Assembly (NCBI GenBank): GCA_030834695.1
Contig: JAUQXK010000088.1
Coordinates: forward strand, 60,550 to 124,549
Reading direction: 5' to 3'
DNA from: Desulfobacterales bacterium
GTDB taxonomy: Bacteria; Desulfobacterota; Desulfobacteria; Desulfobacterales; SpSt-501
Length of the DNA stretch: 64,000 bases
Within the stretch, counting starts at the first letter, position 1; each line of letters starts with the position of its first letter. The notes below the pieces were generated by a model. That model did no database searches and was not told the DNA's origin. It saw only the letters and a list, made by a program, of their open reading frames with translations. Both the position numbers and the translations under genes were made by a program. This document shows positions 1 to 9,315 of this stretch, in pieces.

Positions 1-1290
<1,290 letters not shown>

Positions 1291-1314
1291 TTATCGCAAA
1301 AGAGAGGACAACCG

Positions 1315-2484
1315 ATGAGAAGGCGATGGGCGAAGAAGATCGATGCACTGAGCGAGTCGATGACCGTGGCCGTTTCCGACCGGGCGCGCGAACTTCAGCA
1401 GAGCGGCGTGCGGGTGGTCAACCTGGGCAGCGGCGATCCCGACTTCAACACGCCGGCCCACATTGTCGAAGCCGCCAGCGAGGCGATTCGCAAGGGCCTC
1501 ACCCACTACGTCGCCAGCAAGGGGATTCCCGAGCTGCGCAAGGCTATCGCCGCTAAATTCCAGCGCGACAACCAGGTGGCCTACAACCCCGACACCGAGA
1601 TCATCGTCACGGCCGGCGGAAAGTTGGCGCTCTACATCGCCCTGGCCGCCATGCTCGAGCCCGGCGACGAAGTCCTGATTTTCGATCCGGCCTGGGTCAG
1701 CTACGAACCCATGATCCGAATGCTGGACGGAATCCCGGTGGACGTCCCCCTGCGCCCGGAAGACAACTTCGTTCTGGATCCCGATGCGCTGAAGCGCCGG
1801 ATCACACCGCGAACCAAGGCGATGATCCTGAATTCACCGAACAACCCGACCGGGCGCGTGCTCACGCCGGCAGAGCTCGCCGTCGTTTCGGCGGCGGCCC
1901 TGGAGCATGGCACCTGGGTGCTGAGCGACGAGATCTACGAACCCATTGTCTATGACCGGCATCGGCAGACCAGTTTCGCGTCCCTGCCGGGCATGCGCGA
2001 CCTCACGGTCACCATCAACGGCATGTCCAAAAGTTACGCCATGACCGGCTGGCGGCTGGGATACCTTGGGGCCCCCGCGCCTCTCTGCGAGCAGATCCTC
2101 AAGGTCCAGCAGCACGTGGTCACCTGCGCGCCTTCGTTCGTTCAGGCGGCCGGGGTGGCCGCGCTGCAGGGCCCTCAACACTGCGTGGCTGAAATGGTTG
2201 CGGAATACGATCGCCGGCGGCGCTTCATGACGGATGCCCTGAACGCGATCCCCGGCGTGCACTGCCCCTCCCCGGAGGGAGCCTTCTACCTGTTTCCGCG
2301 GGTCGTCTATCGGGGCATGGACTCGAATGCGCTGGCGCGCTTCATGATCGAGGAGGCCCACGTGGCCGTAACGCCGGGAGCGGCCTTCGGGCGGGCATGC
2401 GCCCAAAACATCCGACTCACTTTCGCCACCTCCATGGCGAACCTGCGCCAGGCCGCCGAACAAATGAAAGCGGCGCTGGAATAG
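1315..2484 (+). CDS. PLP-dependent class I/II aminotransferase
   Basis: A 389-residue fold-type I aminotransferase of the aspartate/aromatic aminotransferase subfamily, moving an amino group between an amino acid and a 2-oxo acid in the cytoplasm. Visible landmarks are GSGDPDF near residue 39, HYVASKGIPELR, the NSPNNPTGR loop, SDEIYEPIVYD and the Schiff-base lysine in SKSYAMTGWRLGY (Lys239), with the distal arginine in NIRLTFATS near the C-terminus. Length is normal for AspC/PatA-type enzymes. The ATG at 1315 follows AGAGAGGA at a suitable distance. It stands alone between opposite-strand genes. The exact substrate cannot be told; aspartate, aromatic amino acids and alanine are all possible. 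Confidence 0.88.
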   Translation: MRRRWAKKIDALSESMTVAVSDRARELQQSGVRVVNLGSGDPDFNTPAHIVEAASEAIRKGLTHYVASKGIPELRKAIAAKFQRDNQVAYNPDTEIIVTAGGKLALYIALAAMLEPGDEVLIFDPAWVSYEPMIRMLDGIPVDVPLRPEDNFVLDPDALKRRITPRTKAMILNSPNNPTGRVLTPAELAVVSAAALEHGTWVLSDEIYEPIVYDRHRQTSFASLPGMRDLTVTINGMSKSYAMTGWRLGYLGAPAPLCEQILKVQQHVVTCAPSFVQAAGVAALQGPQHCVAEMVAEYDRRRRFMTDALNAIPGVHCPSPEGAFYLFPRVVYRGMDSNALARFMIEEAHVAVTPGAAFGRACAQNIRLTFATSMANLRQAAEQMKAALE

Positions 2485-2552
2485 GGACCCAACGACGCCA
2501 TTCCGAATGTTGGATTCTTCGCCGATATCCGTACATATCGATCCAGCTTCGC

Positions 2553-3203
2553 TCACTGGTCTCGCGAATCAACAACTTCCTCAACCAAGGGTCGAATACT
2601 CTCCAGGAGTTTTTCTTTGCCGGCGCCTTGGATCTTGAAGGTTACCGCCCACAACCCCTTGCCGCTTTCGTCAAGCTCATTCATGCCAAGCCCCACTATG
2701 TTTCCACCGCAACCGAAAATCGCATTACTGATCTTAGCCATAATCCCCTTGGCCCCGGAGGTAACAACGGTTATCCTCACCCCGGCCCTTTTTCCGCCCA
2801 GCAGCCTCAAAAAGGCTTTGAACAAGTCGGTCTCTGTTATGATCCCCACCAGTGATTTTCCACCGAGAACAGGCAGCCCGCTAATTTTATTGGCGGACAT
2901 GAGAACGGCTGCATCTTCAAGGGGCGCATCTTTATCGATGGTGATGACTTTTGTGCTCATGATTTTATTTACCGTCAGCAGGTGCAACATTTCCTTGACC
3001 TCCCACACGTTCAGCGAGGTCACCGGAGAAGGGGAGGCGTAAAGGAGGTCCTTTTCGGATACAATACCGACGAGCTGGCCATCTTTGCTGAGCACCGGCA
3101 GGCGTCTGACACTCTTTTCCTTCATCAGGTTCAAAGCCTCTATCACCGTTACACCACCGGTTATCGTGATTGGGGCACCGGTCATTAGATCTTTAACAAA
3201 CAT
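2553..3203 (-). CDS. CBS-domain pair protein with C-terminal ACT-like domain
   Basis: 216 residues, starting at the ATG at 3203, which has GGAGGA six bases upstream; an ATG ten codons earlier lacks a site. Two CBS motifs follow each other: MFVKDLMTGAPITI to VGIVSEKDLL, and VNKIMSTKVITID to VGIITETDLF. The last 70 residues (RAGVRITVVTSGAKG onward) look like an ACT-type ligand domain, as in AcuB-like proteins. Such proteins usually bind adenine nucleotides or amino acids and act as cytoplasmic sensors. No enzymatic domain is attached and no partner is evident nearby, so the regulated target is unknown. Confidence 0.8.
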   Translation of the reverse strand: MFVKDLMTGAPITITGGVTVIEALNLMKEKSVRRLPVLSKDGQLVGIVSEKDLLYASPSPVTSLNVWEVKEMLHLLTVNKIMSTKVITIDKDAPLEDAAVLMSANKISGLPVLGGKSLVGIITETDLFKAFLRLLGGKRAGVRITVVTSGAKGIMAKISNAIFGCGGNIVGLGMNELDESGKGLWAVTFKIQGAGKEKLLESIRPLVEEVVDSRDQ

Positions 3204-3526
3204 GGCGTCCTCCATCGTATTGGTTATTGACATTATTCACAGGGACTATCGCCAACCCTGGCAAAATCGTGGGTCGCCTCTCCACTTCCAGCCCCGATGC
3301 GAGGGCACTCCGAAGATACGACTGAGTCAGGCGGGAAGCGGATAGCCGCAGCAGTTGGTGGAACGTAACCGTATAGGGCGCCCCGCGCTGCAATCGCCGC
3401 GACCGGGATAGCACCGCACCACAAATTTCCTCCACCTCCAACGACCGTTGGCGTTCAAAAGCAACCAGCATCGATGAAGTGTGCTATCCCACCTTATTAC
3501 TTCGGCAATTAAATATGCCAAGATTT

Positions 3527-3588
3527 GTCATTCCGGCGAAAGCCGGAATCCAGAGCGGTAATGGATGCCGGATCAAGTCCGGCATGAC
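3527..3588. repeat. Short copy of the GTCATTCCGG palindromic element
   Basis: Begins GTCATTCCGGCGAAAGCC and ends CCGGCATGAC. Outer inverted ends (GTCATTCCGG/CCGGCATGAC) enclose an inner GCCGGATCAAGTCCGGC hairpin. Related copies are at 3619, 39149, 48161 and 52946. Confidence 0.7.
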
Positions 3589-3618
3589 GGTATTTGCGTA
3601 TTTCGCTGCCGGTTTAGT

Positions 3619-3750
3619 AATGAACTCGTAAAATGCCTGAAAATGCTGTTTTTTGTCACTCCGGCGAAAGCCGGAACCAAGCATTCACAAGCAGTTTGAA
3701 ATCCCTGCACCCCGGCTTGCGCCGGAGTGGCGACTTATTATGAGTCCATT
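3619..3750. repeat. Full-length copy of the palindromic miniature element
   Basis: The outer ends AATGAACTCGTAA and TTATGAGTCCATT are inverted repeats. Inside are GTCACTCCGGCGAAAGCCGG and its mirror CCGGCTTGCGCCGGAGTG. The interior (AAATGCTGTTTTTTGTCA, AAGCATTCACAAGCAGTT) is nearly the same as the copy at 39149, so this is a mobile family and not chance symmetry. Confidence 0.75.
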
Positions 3751-4042
3751 CGCCTTGATAAATTCCCAAATTAATTTCTGGCAGATTAACGCTTCCAGGT
3801 TTAAGTCCTTTTTCTGTTGCCGCATCCATGATCGATGATAGAAAAGCATCTATCAATTGAGGGAATTGCTGATTCGTTGCGGTTTCCGGAGTGCCTGGAG
3901 TCAGCCTCCTCCCGAGATAGACTGGGGCTATCTCCGGGGGAGGCCGCTCGGCGATATGTCGAATGGAATTTAGGTCGTTCAACCCATGCAAGGGGGTGCG
4001 CCCGATATCCGCGATCGATAAGGGTCTATCGCGATGCGCTAT

Positions 4043-5029
4043 CTATTTGATCCCCAGGCCAGTGATAATTTCCTTGAGCCCTTCTGTGGCCTTTAACGTC
4101 TGCGCGACTCCTTCGGTCAATTTTTCGCCCGTTAGCGGGGACGGCGGATACTTGGCTTTATTCATCTGGTCGGCCCACTCCCGGTCCGCGAATGTCTTGT
4201 TCAGAACGTCCTCCCAGAGCTTCTTCACCTCGGCTGGAAGGTTGGCGGGGCCTACGAGAATATGGGCGTAGCCCAGGACGGACTCTTCCACGGTCACCCC
4301 CAGATCTTTCACGCAAGGGATGTCCTTGATCTGGGGAACCCTTTCCGATGCGGCCACAAACATGGGCACGAGCTTCCCTTCACTGGTGTCGACCATTCGG
4401 GTGGCACTGACCCAGTTGACCACGAAGGCATCGATGTCCCCCTGCATGGTGGCGATGGAGGCCGGGCTGGTTCCATCATAGCTGATGAACCGGGCGTCCA
4501 CACCCAGCCCTTTGGCGATCACCGCGCTTCTGAAGGTAACCCCGGGGCCGATCCCTGCAAAGCGCACGGGCCGGCTCTTCATGTCGTTGGGCGCTTTGAA
4601 CCCGGATTTGGCGCTCACCGTCAGGAGGTCGGGCAATTTGTCCAGCCGGCCCAGCCAGGACAGCTTCAGGATATCCACCCCTTCCAACTGGCCGCTCACC
4701 TGGAGAACAGCCACATCCGCGGAATCCAGAACCGCAATGGTATACCCATCCGTTTTGGATCTCACCATTTCCATGAAACCGATTTTGCCCCCAGCGCCCG
4801 GGACATTCTTGACCACCACGTTCGCTTTCTGGGGGAGGTGCTTTTCAATGTGAGGTGCCGTGGCCCGCGCGACAACGTCATAACCGCCCCCTGCCGCGTA
4901 AGGCACGATCAGGGTGATATCTTTCTGAGGCCAATCGGCTCCATTCGCAGGGGTGAGCATCCCTGCCGTGGGCCATGTGAGGAGCATGGTCAGAGACAGA
5001 AAAACAACCGTTCTAACGACCTGATTCAT
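4043..5029 (-). CDS. tctC: Tripartite tricarboxylate transporter substrate-binding protein (TctC/Bug family)
   Basis: 328 residues from the ATG at 5029, preceded by GGGAGGG; the longer frame's start lacks such a site. A Sec signal peptide (about residues 1-31, ending PANGA) precedes a mature chain beginning DWPQKDITLIVPYAAGGGYD, the hallmark opening of Bug/TctC periplasmic binding proteins. Further family features are NVPGAGGKIGF and PSPLTGEKL. It should capture an anionic organic solute and hand it to the TctAB permease encoded upstream. It is the last gene of the nicotinate-type block, so nicotinate or a related carboxylate is a reasonable ligand, but that is inference. The 132-bp gap to the permease gene carries no obvious terminator. 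Confidence 0.9.
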   Translation of the reverse strand: MNQVVRTVVFLSLTMLLTWPTAGMLTPANGADWPQKDITLIVPYAAGGGYDVVARATAPHIEKHLPQKANVVVKNVPGAGGKIGFMEMVRSKTDGYTIAVLDSADVAVLQVSGQLEGVDILKLSWLGRLDKLPDLLTVSAKSGFKAPNDMKSRPVRFAGIGPGVTFRSAVIAKGLGVDARFISYDGTSPASIATMQGDIDAFVVNWVSATRMVDTSEGKLVPMFVAASERVPQIKDIPCVKDLGVTVEESVLGYAHILVGPANLPAEVKKLWEDVLNKTFADREWADQMNKAKYPPSPLTGEKLTEGVAQTLKATEGLKEIITGLGIK

Positions 5030-5161
5030 TGGTATCCCTCCCGTCACGATGTAATTGATTGCCTTAAAACCCGCATGGCGAATACGGTCCCTTAGTCTTT
5101 CACCATTTCCCTCCTCTTGAAAGCGTGCATTTGAGCTGCGCGCGTTATTCCCGATTTTAAA

Positions 5162-7123
5162 CTATTGCAGGAGTTCCAGCAAACCGAGCGGGAGCTGCAA
5201 ATGGACCACTTTGGCGAAAACATAAGCCCCCAGCGCGACCGCCAGGCCGATCCCGACAGCGTGCCTGATTTTTTGGCTCCCGCAGAGGAAAATTGAAACC
5301 GGTATATAGACAACGCTGGCCAAAACAAATCCGAAGAGATGCACCATGATCATATACCCGATCATCGTCAACAGCGACCATTGCCAGCTCAGGTGGCCTT
5401 TAAACAAAGGCTCGGGATAAAGCCACCTCCAGTGAACGGGGCCGAGCCGGCGGAAGATGCTCAGGAATCGCATGAAGATGAAAATCAACCCGCCGATCGA
5501 TATGAATGATGGAAAAAGCCGCGAGGCGGCGCTGTATCCCTGAGATGCAACCAGGAACGCCGTGAGAAGCCCGCCAATCCCTACGAGAACAAACAGTTCT
5601 CCGGCAGGAATCTGCTCCTTTGGTTTTGCCTCGGTCCGATCGGGATTCGGCGGTCGCTTTCTTTGGAAGAAGAACCACCACAGGTATGGACCCACGAGAA
5701 AGATGGCCGTGACGAGAAGCATGGTCACGGTGAGCGGTCGGGTCACGAAAATGGCATAGGAACCAAAGCTGATCCCCAGGGAGCGGTGGAAATTGGCCTC
5801 CACCAGGGGGCCGAGGATGAGGCCGAGCACCATGCACACGGACGGGTATTTAAGCTTTTCAAGAAGGTAGGCGAAAATCCCAAACGCCACGGCAATGCCG
5901 ATATCAAAACTGTTGTTGCGTTCGGCAAAGGCGCCGAGAAAGGTTAACACCGTTATCACCGGAGCAAGGATCGCATTCGAGCAGTACACGATCCGCGTGA
6001 AGAGTTTCCCAAAGAGCACTCCGCTCAAGAGAAAAGTCGCCTGCGCCACCACGATGCCTGCAAAGACAGTGTAGGGAAGGGAGCCACTGAGAAGGAACCT
6101 GGGACCGGGCTCGATGCCCTGGATAATGAGCGCGGCCATGAGAATCGCACCCGTGACCGATCCGGGCACGCCCAGAGTGAAGGTCGGAATGAGGTCACCG
6201 ACCACGCAAGCGCCCTTGCCCACTTCGGCTGCGACCAGACCGCCCGGGGCCCCGCTCCCGAACTGTTTGCCTTCCTTGGAATATCTCTTTTCCACCAGAT
6301 AGGAAGCGATTCCGGCGAGAGACACACCCAAAGCCGGAAGGATGCCGATGAACCAGCCCACCAGGCCCGCGCGGAGCAGGGTCAGGGGTCGCTTGATCAC
6401 TTCCGGAAAGCCGGAAAGAATGCTGTCTTTAACTTCGGCCGCCTTGGCCACGCAGCCCCCTTCTTCGAGCATAATCAGCACCTGGGAAAGCGCAAACACG
6501 CCGAGCGTGGAGACGACGATGGGAATCCCCGCCTCCAGGCAAAGAAGGCCGCACGAGAACCGGTAGGTCAGGCCGGTCACCTCGTCCTGTCCGACCGTGG
6601 AGAGGGCCAGGCCCAGCATGGCCATGATCAACCCCTTGACCGTCTCTCCCTTGGACGCTACCGAGACCAGGCCTAACGCCATCACTCCAAGACCGAAATA
6701 TTCGGGCGCGCCGATGGACATGGCCAGCTTCGTCACAGGCCCGACCAGAAGGGCCAGAAACAGCCATGTCCCGGTCCCCCCGATAAATGAACTCAGGGTT
6801 GCAATCCCGAGCGCCTTCCCCGCCTTTCCTTGTTGCGCCATGGGATAGCCGTCCCAGCAGGTCGCAACGGTCCCCGGTCCCCCCGGGACGTTGATCACAA
6901 TGGAGGCGACCGAGTCCCCGTAATTGCAGGCCGCGTGGATCGCCACCAGAAAAATGATGGCCGTGGCCGGATCCATGCCGAAGGTCAGGGGCAGCATCAG
7001 GGCCACTCCGAAGTTGGCGCCCAAAGCCGGAAGAACGCCGATGATCAAGCCGATAAACGTCCCTATCAGGAGCCACAGAACGTTGCTGAAACTCAACGCG
7101 TTGAGAAAACCTTCGAGCCACAC
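5162..7123 (-). CDS. tctA: TctA permease fused to a TctB-type small membrane subunit
   Basis: 653 residues. Residues 1 to about 495 are a TctA large permease: LIGTFIGLIIGVLPALG at the N-terminus, NVPGGPGTVATCWDGYPM, IGILPALGVSLAG and LGVPGSVTGAI are its paired gly/pro-rich re-entrant motifs. After a charged linker (residues ~500-520, PPNPDRTEAKPKEQ), the last 130 residues have four hydrophobic segments and the layout of TctB. In most tripartite tricarboxylate transporters TctB is a separate gene. The protein sits in the inner membrane and imports carboxylates with a cation gradient, working with the tctC product. The ATG at 7123 follows the AspDH-like gene by 18 bases, so cotranscription is likely. 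Confidence 0.88.
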   Translation of the reverse strand: MWLEGFLNALSFSNVLWLLIGTFIGLIIGVLPALGANFGVALMLPLTFGMDPATAIIFLVAIHAACNYGDSVASIVINVPGGPGTVATCWDGYPMAQQGKAGKALGIATLSSFIGGTGTWLFLALLVGPVTKLAMSIGAPEYFGLGVMALGLVSVASKGETVKGLIMAMLGLALSTVGQDEVTGLTYRFSCGLLCLEAGIPIVVSTLGVFALSQVLIMLEEGGCVAKAAEVKDSILSGFPEVIKRPLTLLRAGLVGWFIGILPALGVSLAGIASYLVEKRYSKEGKQFGSGAPGGLVAAEVGKGACVVGDLIPTFTLGVPGSVTGAILMAALIIQGIEPGPRFLLSGSLPYTVFAGIVVAQATFLLSGVLFGKLFTRIVYCSNAILAPVITVLTFLGAFAERNNSFDIGIAVAFGIFAYLLEKLKYPSVCMVLGLILGPLVEANFHRSLGISFGSYAIFVTRPLTVTMLLVTAIFLVGPYLWWFFFQRKRPPNPDRTEAKPKEQIPAGELFVLVGIGGLLTAFLVASQGYSAASRLFPSFISIGGLIFIFMRFLSIFRRLGPVHWRWLYPEPLFKGHLSWQWSLLTMIGYMIMVHLFGFVLASVVYIPVSIFLCGSQKIRHAVGIGLAVALGAYVFAKVVHLQLPLGLLELLQ

Positions 7124-7141
7124 AGTGATGCTCCCTATACG

Positions 7142-7945
7142 CTAACAGGTTAGGATGACCTCGCGGCTGCCGAATATGTTTTTCAGACTCTCCAGGATGG
7201 ACAGGATGGTCAGTTTGCCGGTCACCCCCTTGATCGGGTTCCGTCTTTCAATGTGGATGCGGTTGCCGCCCCCAACCGCATCAATCGTAATCACGGATTC
7301 CTCGAGTTCCGGATCCGCCACAAGAACGGAACGGGTTCGGTCCAGACCCAGAGCAGCCAGAGCGAGTGTGGCGTGGGAATTCACGTTCTTGGGAAAAAGC
7401 GGAAGAATGCCGCGGGTGGGCCCATCATAGAGCACGGTCGCTTTCGTAATCCGGCCGCCGGGGATGTGGGGTGCGGCGTCAAAATTCAGGTTTCTGGGGT
7501 TCTTCTTCATGGTGATCGTCACCTGCTCCCAGACCGAAAGCCCGTCCTTGATTCCGTCGAGGCCCGACACCGCTCCATGGGGAATGAAAAGCCGGGTCCC
7601 CTTTTCACGGCAGAGGTTGCGGATGGCGCTCTCCAGCTCGGCGTCGACCAGGGCGGATACGGAAAGAATCATGAGATCACGCTCCCGGAGGACCAGAGTC
7701 CCGTACCGACGGACGGCTTCCGGATGGGCCGCCTCGACCACGAGATCCGGCTGGTGCAAGGCGAATTGCTCCATGGCCTCCAGGCGCAACCCCTTCGGGA
7801 TCTTGGCCGCTCTCTCCGGGTTTGCTTCGTAGACAAAGGCGAGTTCCATGTTCAGGTCCGGTTGGGCCTCGAACATCTCATGCAATGACGAACCGATCTG
7901 GCCGAAGCCGATCAAGCCGATCCGTTTTCGATTATTGTTACGCAT
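7142..7945 (-). CDS. Aspartate-dehydrogenase-like NAD(P)-dependent oxidoreductase
   Basis: 267 residues. It begins with a Rossmann segment (RIGLIGFGQIGSSLHEMF) and continues with VVEAAHPEAVRRYG and the IPHGAVSGLDGI stretch typical of the L-aspartate dehydrogenase family. A C-terminal half with NVNSHATLALAALG supplies the conserved substrate-side motif. The family reversibly deaminates aspartate to iminoaspartate and supports NAD synthesis. The start ATG overlaps the stop of the 2Fe-2S subunit gene (ATGCGTAA), so it belongs to the catabolic operon. Its place between a molybdenum hydroxylase and a carboxylate transporter argues for a role in the same pathway, perhaps on an aldehyde or imine product, and not general NAD synthesis. 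That role is unproven. Confidence 0.78.
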   Translation of the reverse strand: MRNNNRKRIGLIGFGQIGSSLHEMFEAQPDLNMELAFVYEANPERAAKIPKGLRLEAMEQFALHQPDLVVEAAHPEAVRRYGTLVLRERDLMILSVSALVDAELESAIRNLCREKGTRLFIPHGAVSGLDGIKDGLSVWEQVTITMKKNPRNLNFDAAPHIPGGRITKATVLYDGPTRGILPLFPKNVNSHATLALAALGLDRTRSVLVADPELEESVITIDAVGGGNRIHIERRNPIKGVTGKLTILSILESLKNIFGSREVILTC

Positions 7946-8432
7946 GCCCTTTCCTCCCCTCCGCGCGAGTCATCTTTTCAGCCGCATCCTTCACGGCCTC
8001 CAGTATTTGAACGTAGCCCGTGCATCGACACAGGTGGCCGGAAAGCGCCTGCTTGATCTCGTCCTCCGAGGGCTGGGGCTGGCCGTCCAGAAGGCTTTTT
8101 GAAGAAAGCACCATTCCGGGCGTGCAGAAACCGCACTGTACAGCCCCTTTTTCCAGGAAGGCTTCTTGAACCGGGTGCAGCCGCTGCTCATGCCCCAGGC
8201 CTTCAATGGTGGTCACCGCTCTTCCCTGGACTTTCATCGCCGGGAGCAGGCAGGCGAGCACCGGCTGGCCGTCGAGCAGGACCGTGCAGGCCCCGCACTC
8301 CCCTTCCCCGCATCCTTTCTTGGTCCCGGTGAGAAAGAGCCGGCGGCGGAGCACATCGAGAAGCAGTTCACCCGGATCGACCTCGACCCGGGTTTGGTCG
8401 CCGTTCAGTGTGAATGTCAGCGCCTTCATCAT
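7938..8432 (-). CDS. 2Fe-2S subunit of a xanthine-dehydrogenase-family hydroxylase
   Basis: 164 residues with both iron-sulfur domains complete. The plant-type cluster ligands are Cys41, 46, 49 and 61 (KGCGEGECGACTV and LAC). The four-helix-bundle ligands are Cys100, 103, 135 and 137 (CGFCTPGM and CRCTGY). It passes electrons from the molybdenum centre of the large subunit to FAD in the medium subunit. GGAGG lies nine bases before the first of two consecutive ATGs. It follows the FAD subunit gene by four bases and overlaps the AspDH-like gene by eight. It corresponds to NdhS of nicotinate dehydrogenase if the operon interpretation holds. Confidence 0.92.
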   Translation of the reverse strand: MMKALTFTLNGDQTRVEVDPGELLLDVLRRRLFLTGTKKGCGEGECGACTVLLDGQPVLACLLPAMKVQGRAVTTIEGLGHEQRLHPVQEAFLEKGAVQCGFCTPGMVLSSKSLLDGQPQPSEDEIKQALSGHLCRCTGYVQILEAVKDAAEKMTRAEGRKGHA

Positions 8433-8436
8433 GGTG

Positions 8437-9315
8437 CTAAGCCTCCTCGGCCGTCTGGGCCGCGGCGTCTTCCAGAAGCGTTCGGATCAGGACCGTGAGA
8501 AGCTGACGGCGATAATCACTGCACCCTCTGAGGCAGCTGTCCCGGGGGTTGGCTTCTTCTCCGGCGATCCGGCCGACTTCGCTCAACGCCGCACGGTCCT
8601 TAAGCGCCACCCCTTGAAGAGCGGCTTCAGCCCGCTCCGGCCGGAAAGGCCTGTCGGACACCGGTCCCATCGCGATTCTTCCGGACAAAACCGTTCCGCC
8701 CGCCGTCTTCAGGCTGAGCGCGGCATTCACGATCGGCAGGCAGAGCGAATTGCGCGGAGACACCCGTCCGTAAACATTGACCTCTCCCGCATCGGGGACA
8801 GGGACCCTGAGGGCCACGAGGATTTCCCGCGAACTGTCGATCCGGCTCTGGCCCAGCCCCCCGTAAAGGTTTTCGACGGCTTCCAGACGCCGGCCCCCAG
8901 AGGAGAGAATTTCGGCACGGGCGCCCAGGGCGACCAGGGCGACCGCAGCGTCCGCCGCAGGCTGGGCATTGACCACGTTTCCCGCCAGAGTGGCCACGTT
9001 TCGAATCTGAGGCGACCCTACGCTGCCGCAGGCCTTGGACAGGGCCGGCCAGAGTTGCCGAATGCGGGGGGCGGCACTGACCTGGCGATGGGTGCTTCCG
9101 GCCCGGACGACCAGCTCATGGTCCTGAATCTCAAAACCCATCAGGTCTTCCATGGCGCTGATGTCGATGAGGGCTTCGGCCTGCGCTTTGCCGTATTCGA
9201 GGCTGGCCACGAGATCCGTGCCGCCGGCCACCAGACGGCCGCGCCCCCCCCACGCGTTCAGCATGGCCAGGCATTCATCGACGTGATGGGGAACCAGGTA
9301 ATCTTGAATATTCAT
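8437..9315 (-). CDS. FAD-binding subunit of a xanthine-dehydrogenase-family hydroxylase
   Basis: 292 residues from the ATG at 9315, chosen because it forms a 4-base ATGA overlap with the stop of the Mo-subunit gene. The flavin-binding motifs RLVAGGTDLVASLEYG and RNVATLAGNVVNAQPAAD are in the expected places for the PCMH-type FAD domain. The CO-dehydrogenase-type C-terminal domain follows (GRVSPRNSLCLPIVNAALSL). It takes electrons from the 2Fe-2S subunit and reduces NAD(P) or another acceptor. It corresponds to NdhF in the Eubacterium barkeri nicotinate dehydrogenase. Substrate specificity cannot be read from this subunit. Confidence 0.9.
   Translation of the reverse strand: MNIQDYLVPHHVDECLAMLNAWGGRGRLVAGGTDLVASLEYGKAQAEALIDISAMEDLMGFEIQDHELVVRAGSTHRQVSAAPRIRQLWPALSKACGSVGSPQIRNVATLAGNVVNAQPAADAAVALVALGARAEILSSGGRRLEAVENLYGGLGQSRIDSSREILVALRVPVPDAGEVNVYGRVSPRNSLCLPIVNAALSLKTAGGTVLSGRIAMGPVSDRPFRPERAEAALQGVALKDRAALSEVGRIAGEEANPRDSCLRGCSDYRRQLLTVLIRTLLEDAAAQTAEEA

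Larger units (their letters stand above)
3204..4042. other. Intergenic stretch without a supported gene
   Basis: Between the CBS gene and the tctC-like gene. It holds two palindromic miniature elements (3527-3588 and 3619-3750). The open frames here run into those elements or lack ribosome binding sites and resemble nothing I know. The part from 3751 to 4042 shows no recognisable feature. Confidence 0.5.

Noticed and set aside
3527..3750. Closely spaced palindromes as a CRISPR array
   Set aside because: Only two copies of unequal length, no constant spacer length and no cas genes; the copies are dispersed over the window.
3656..3991. 111-codon minus-strand frame before the tctC-like gene
   Set aside because: It runs into the palindromic element, has no ribosome binding site and resembles no protein family.
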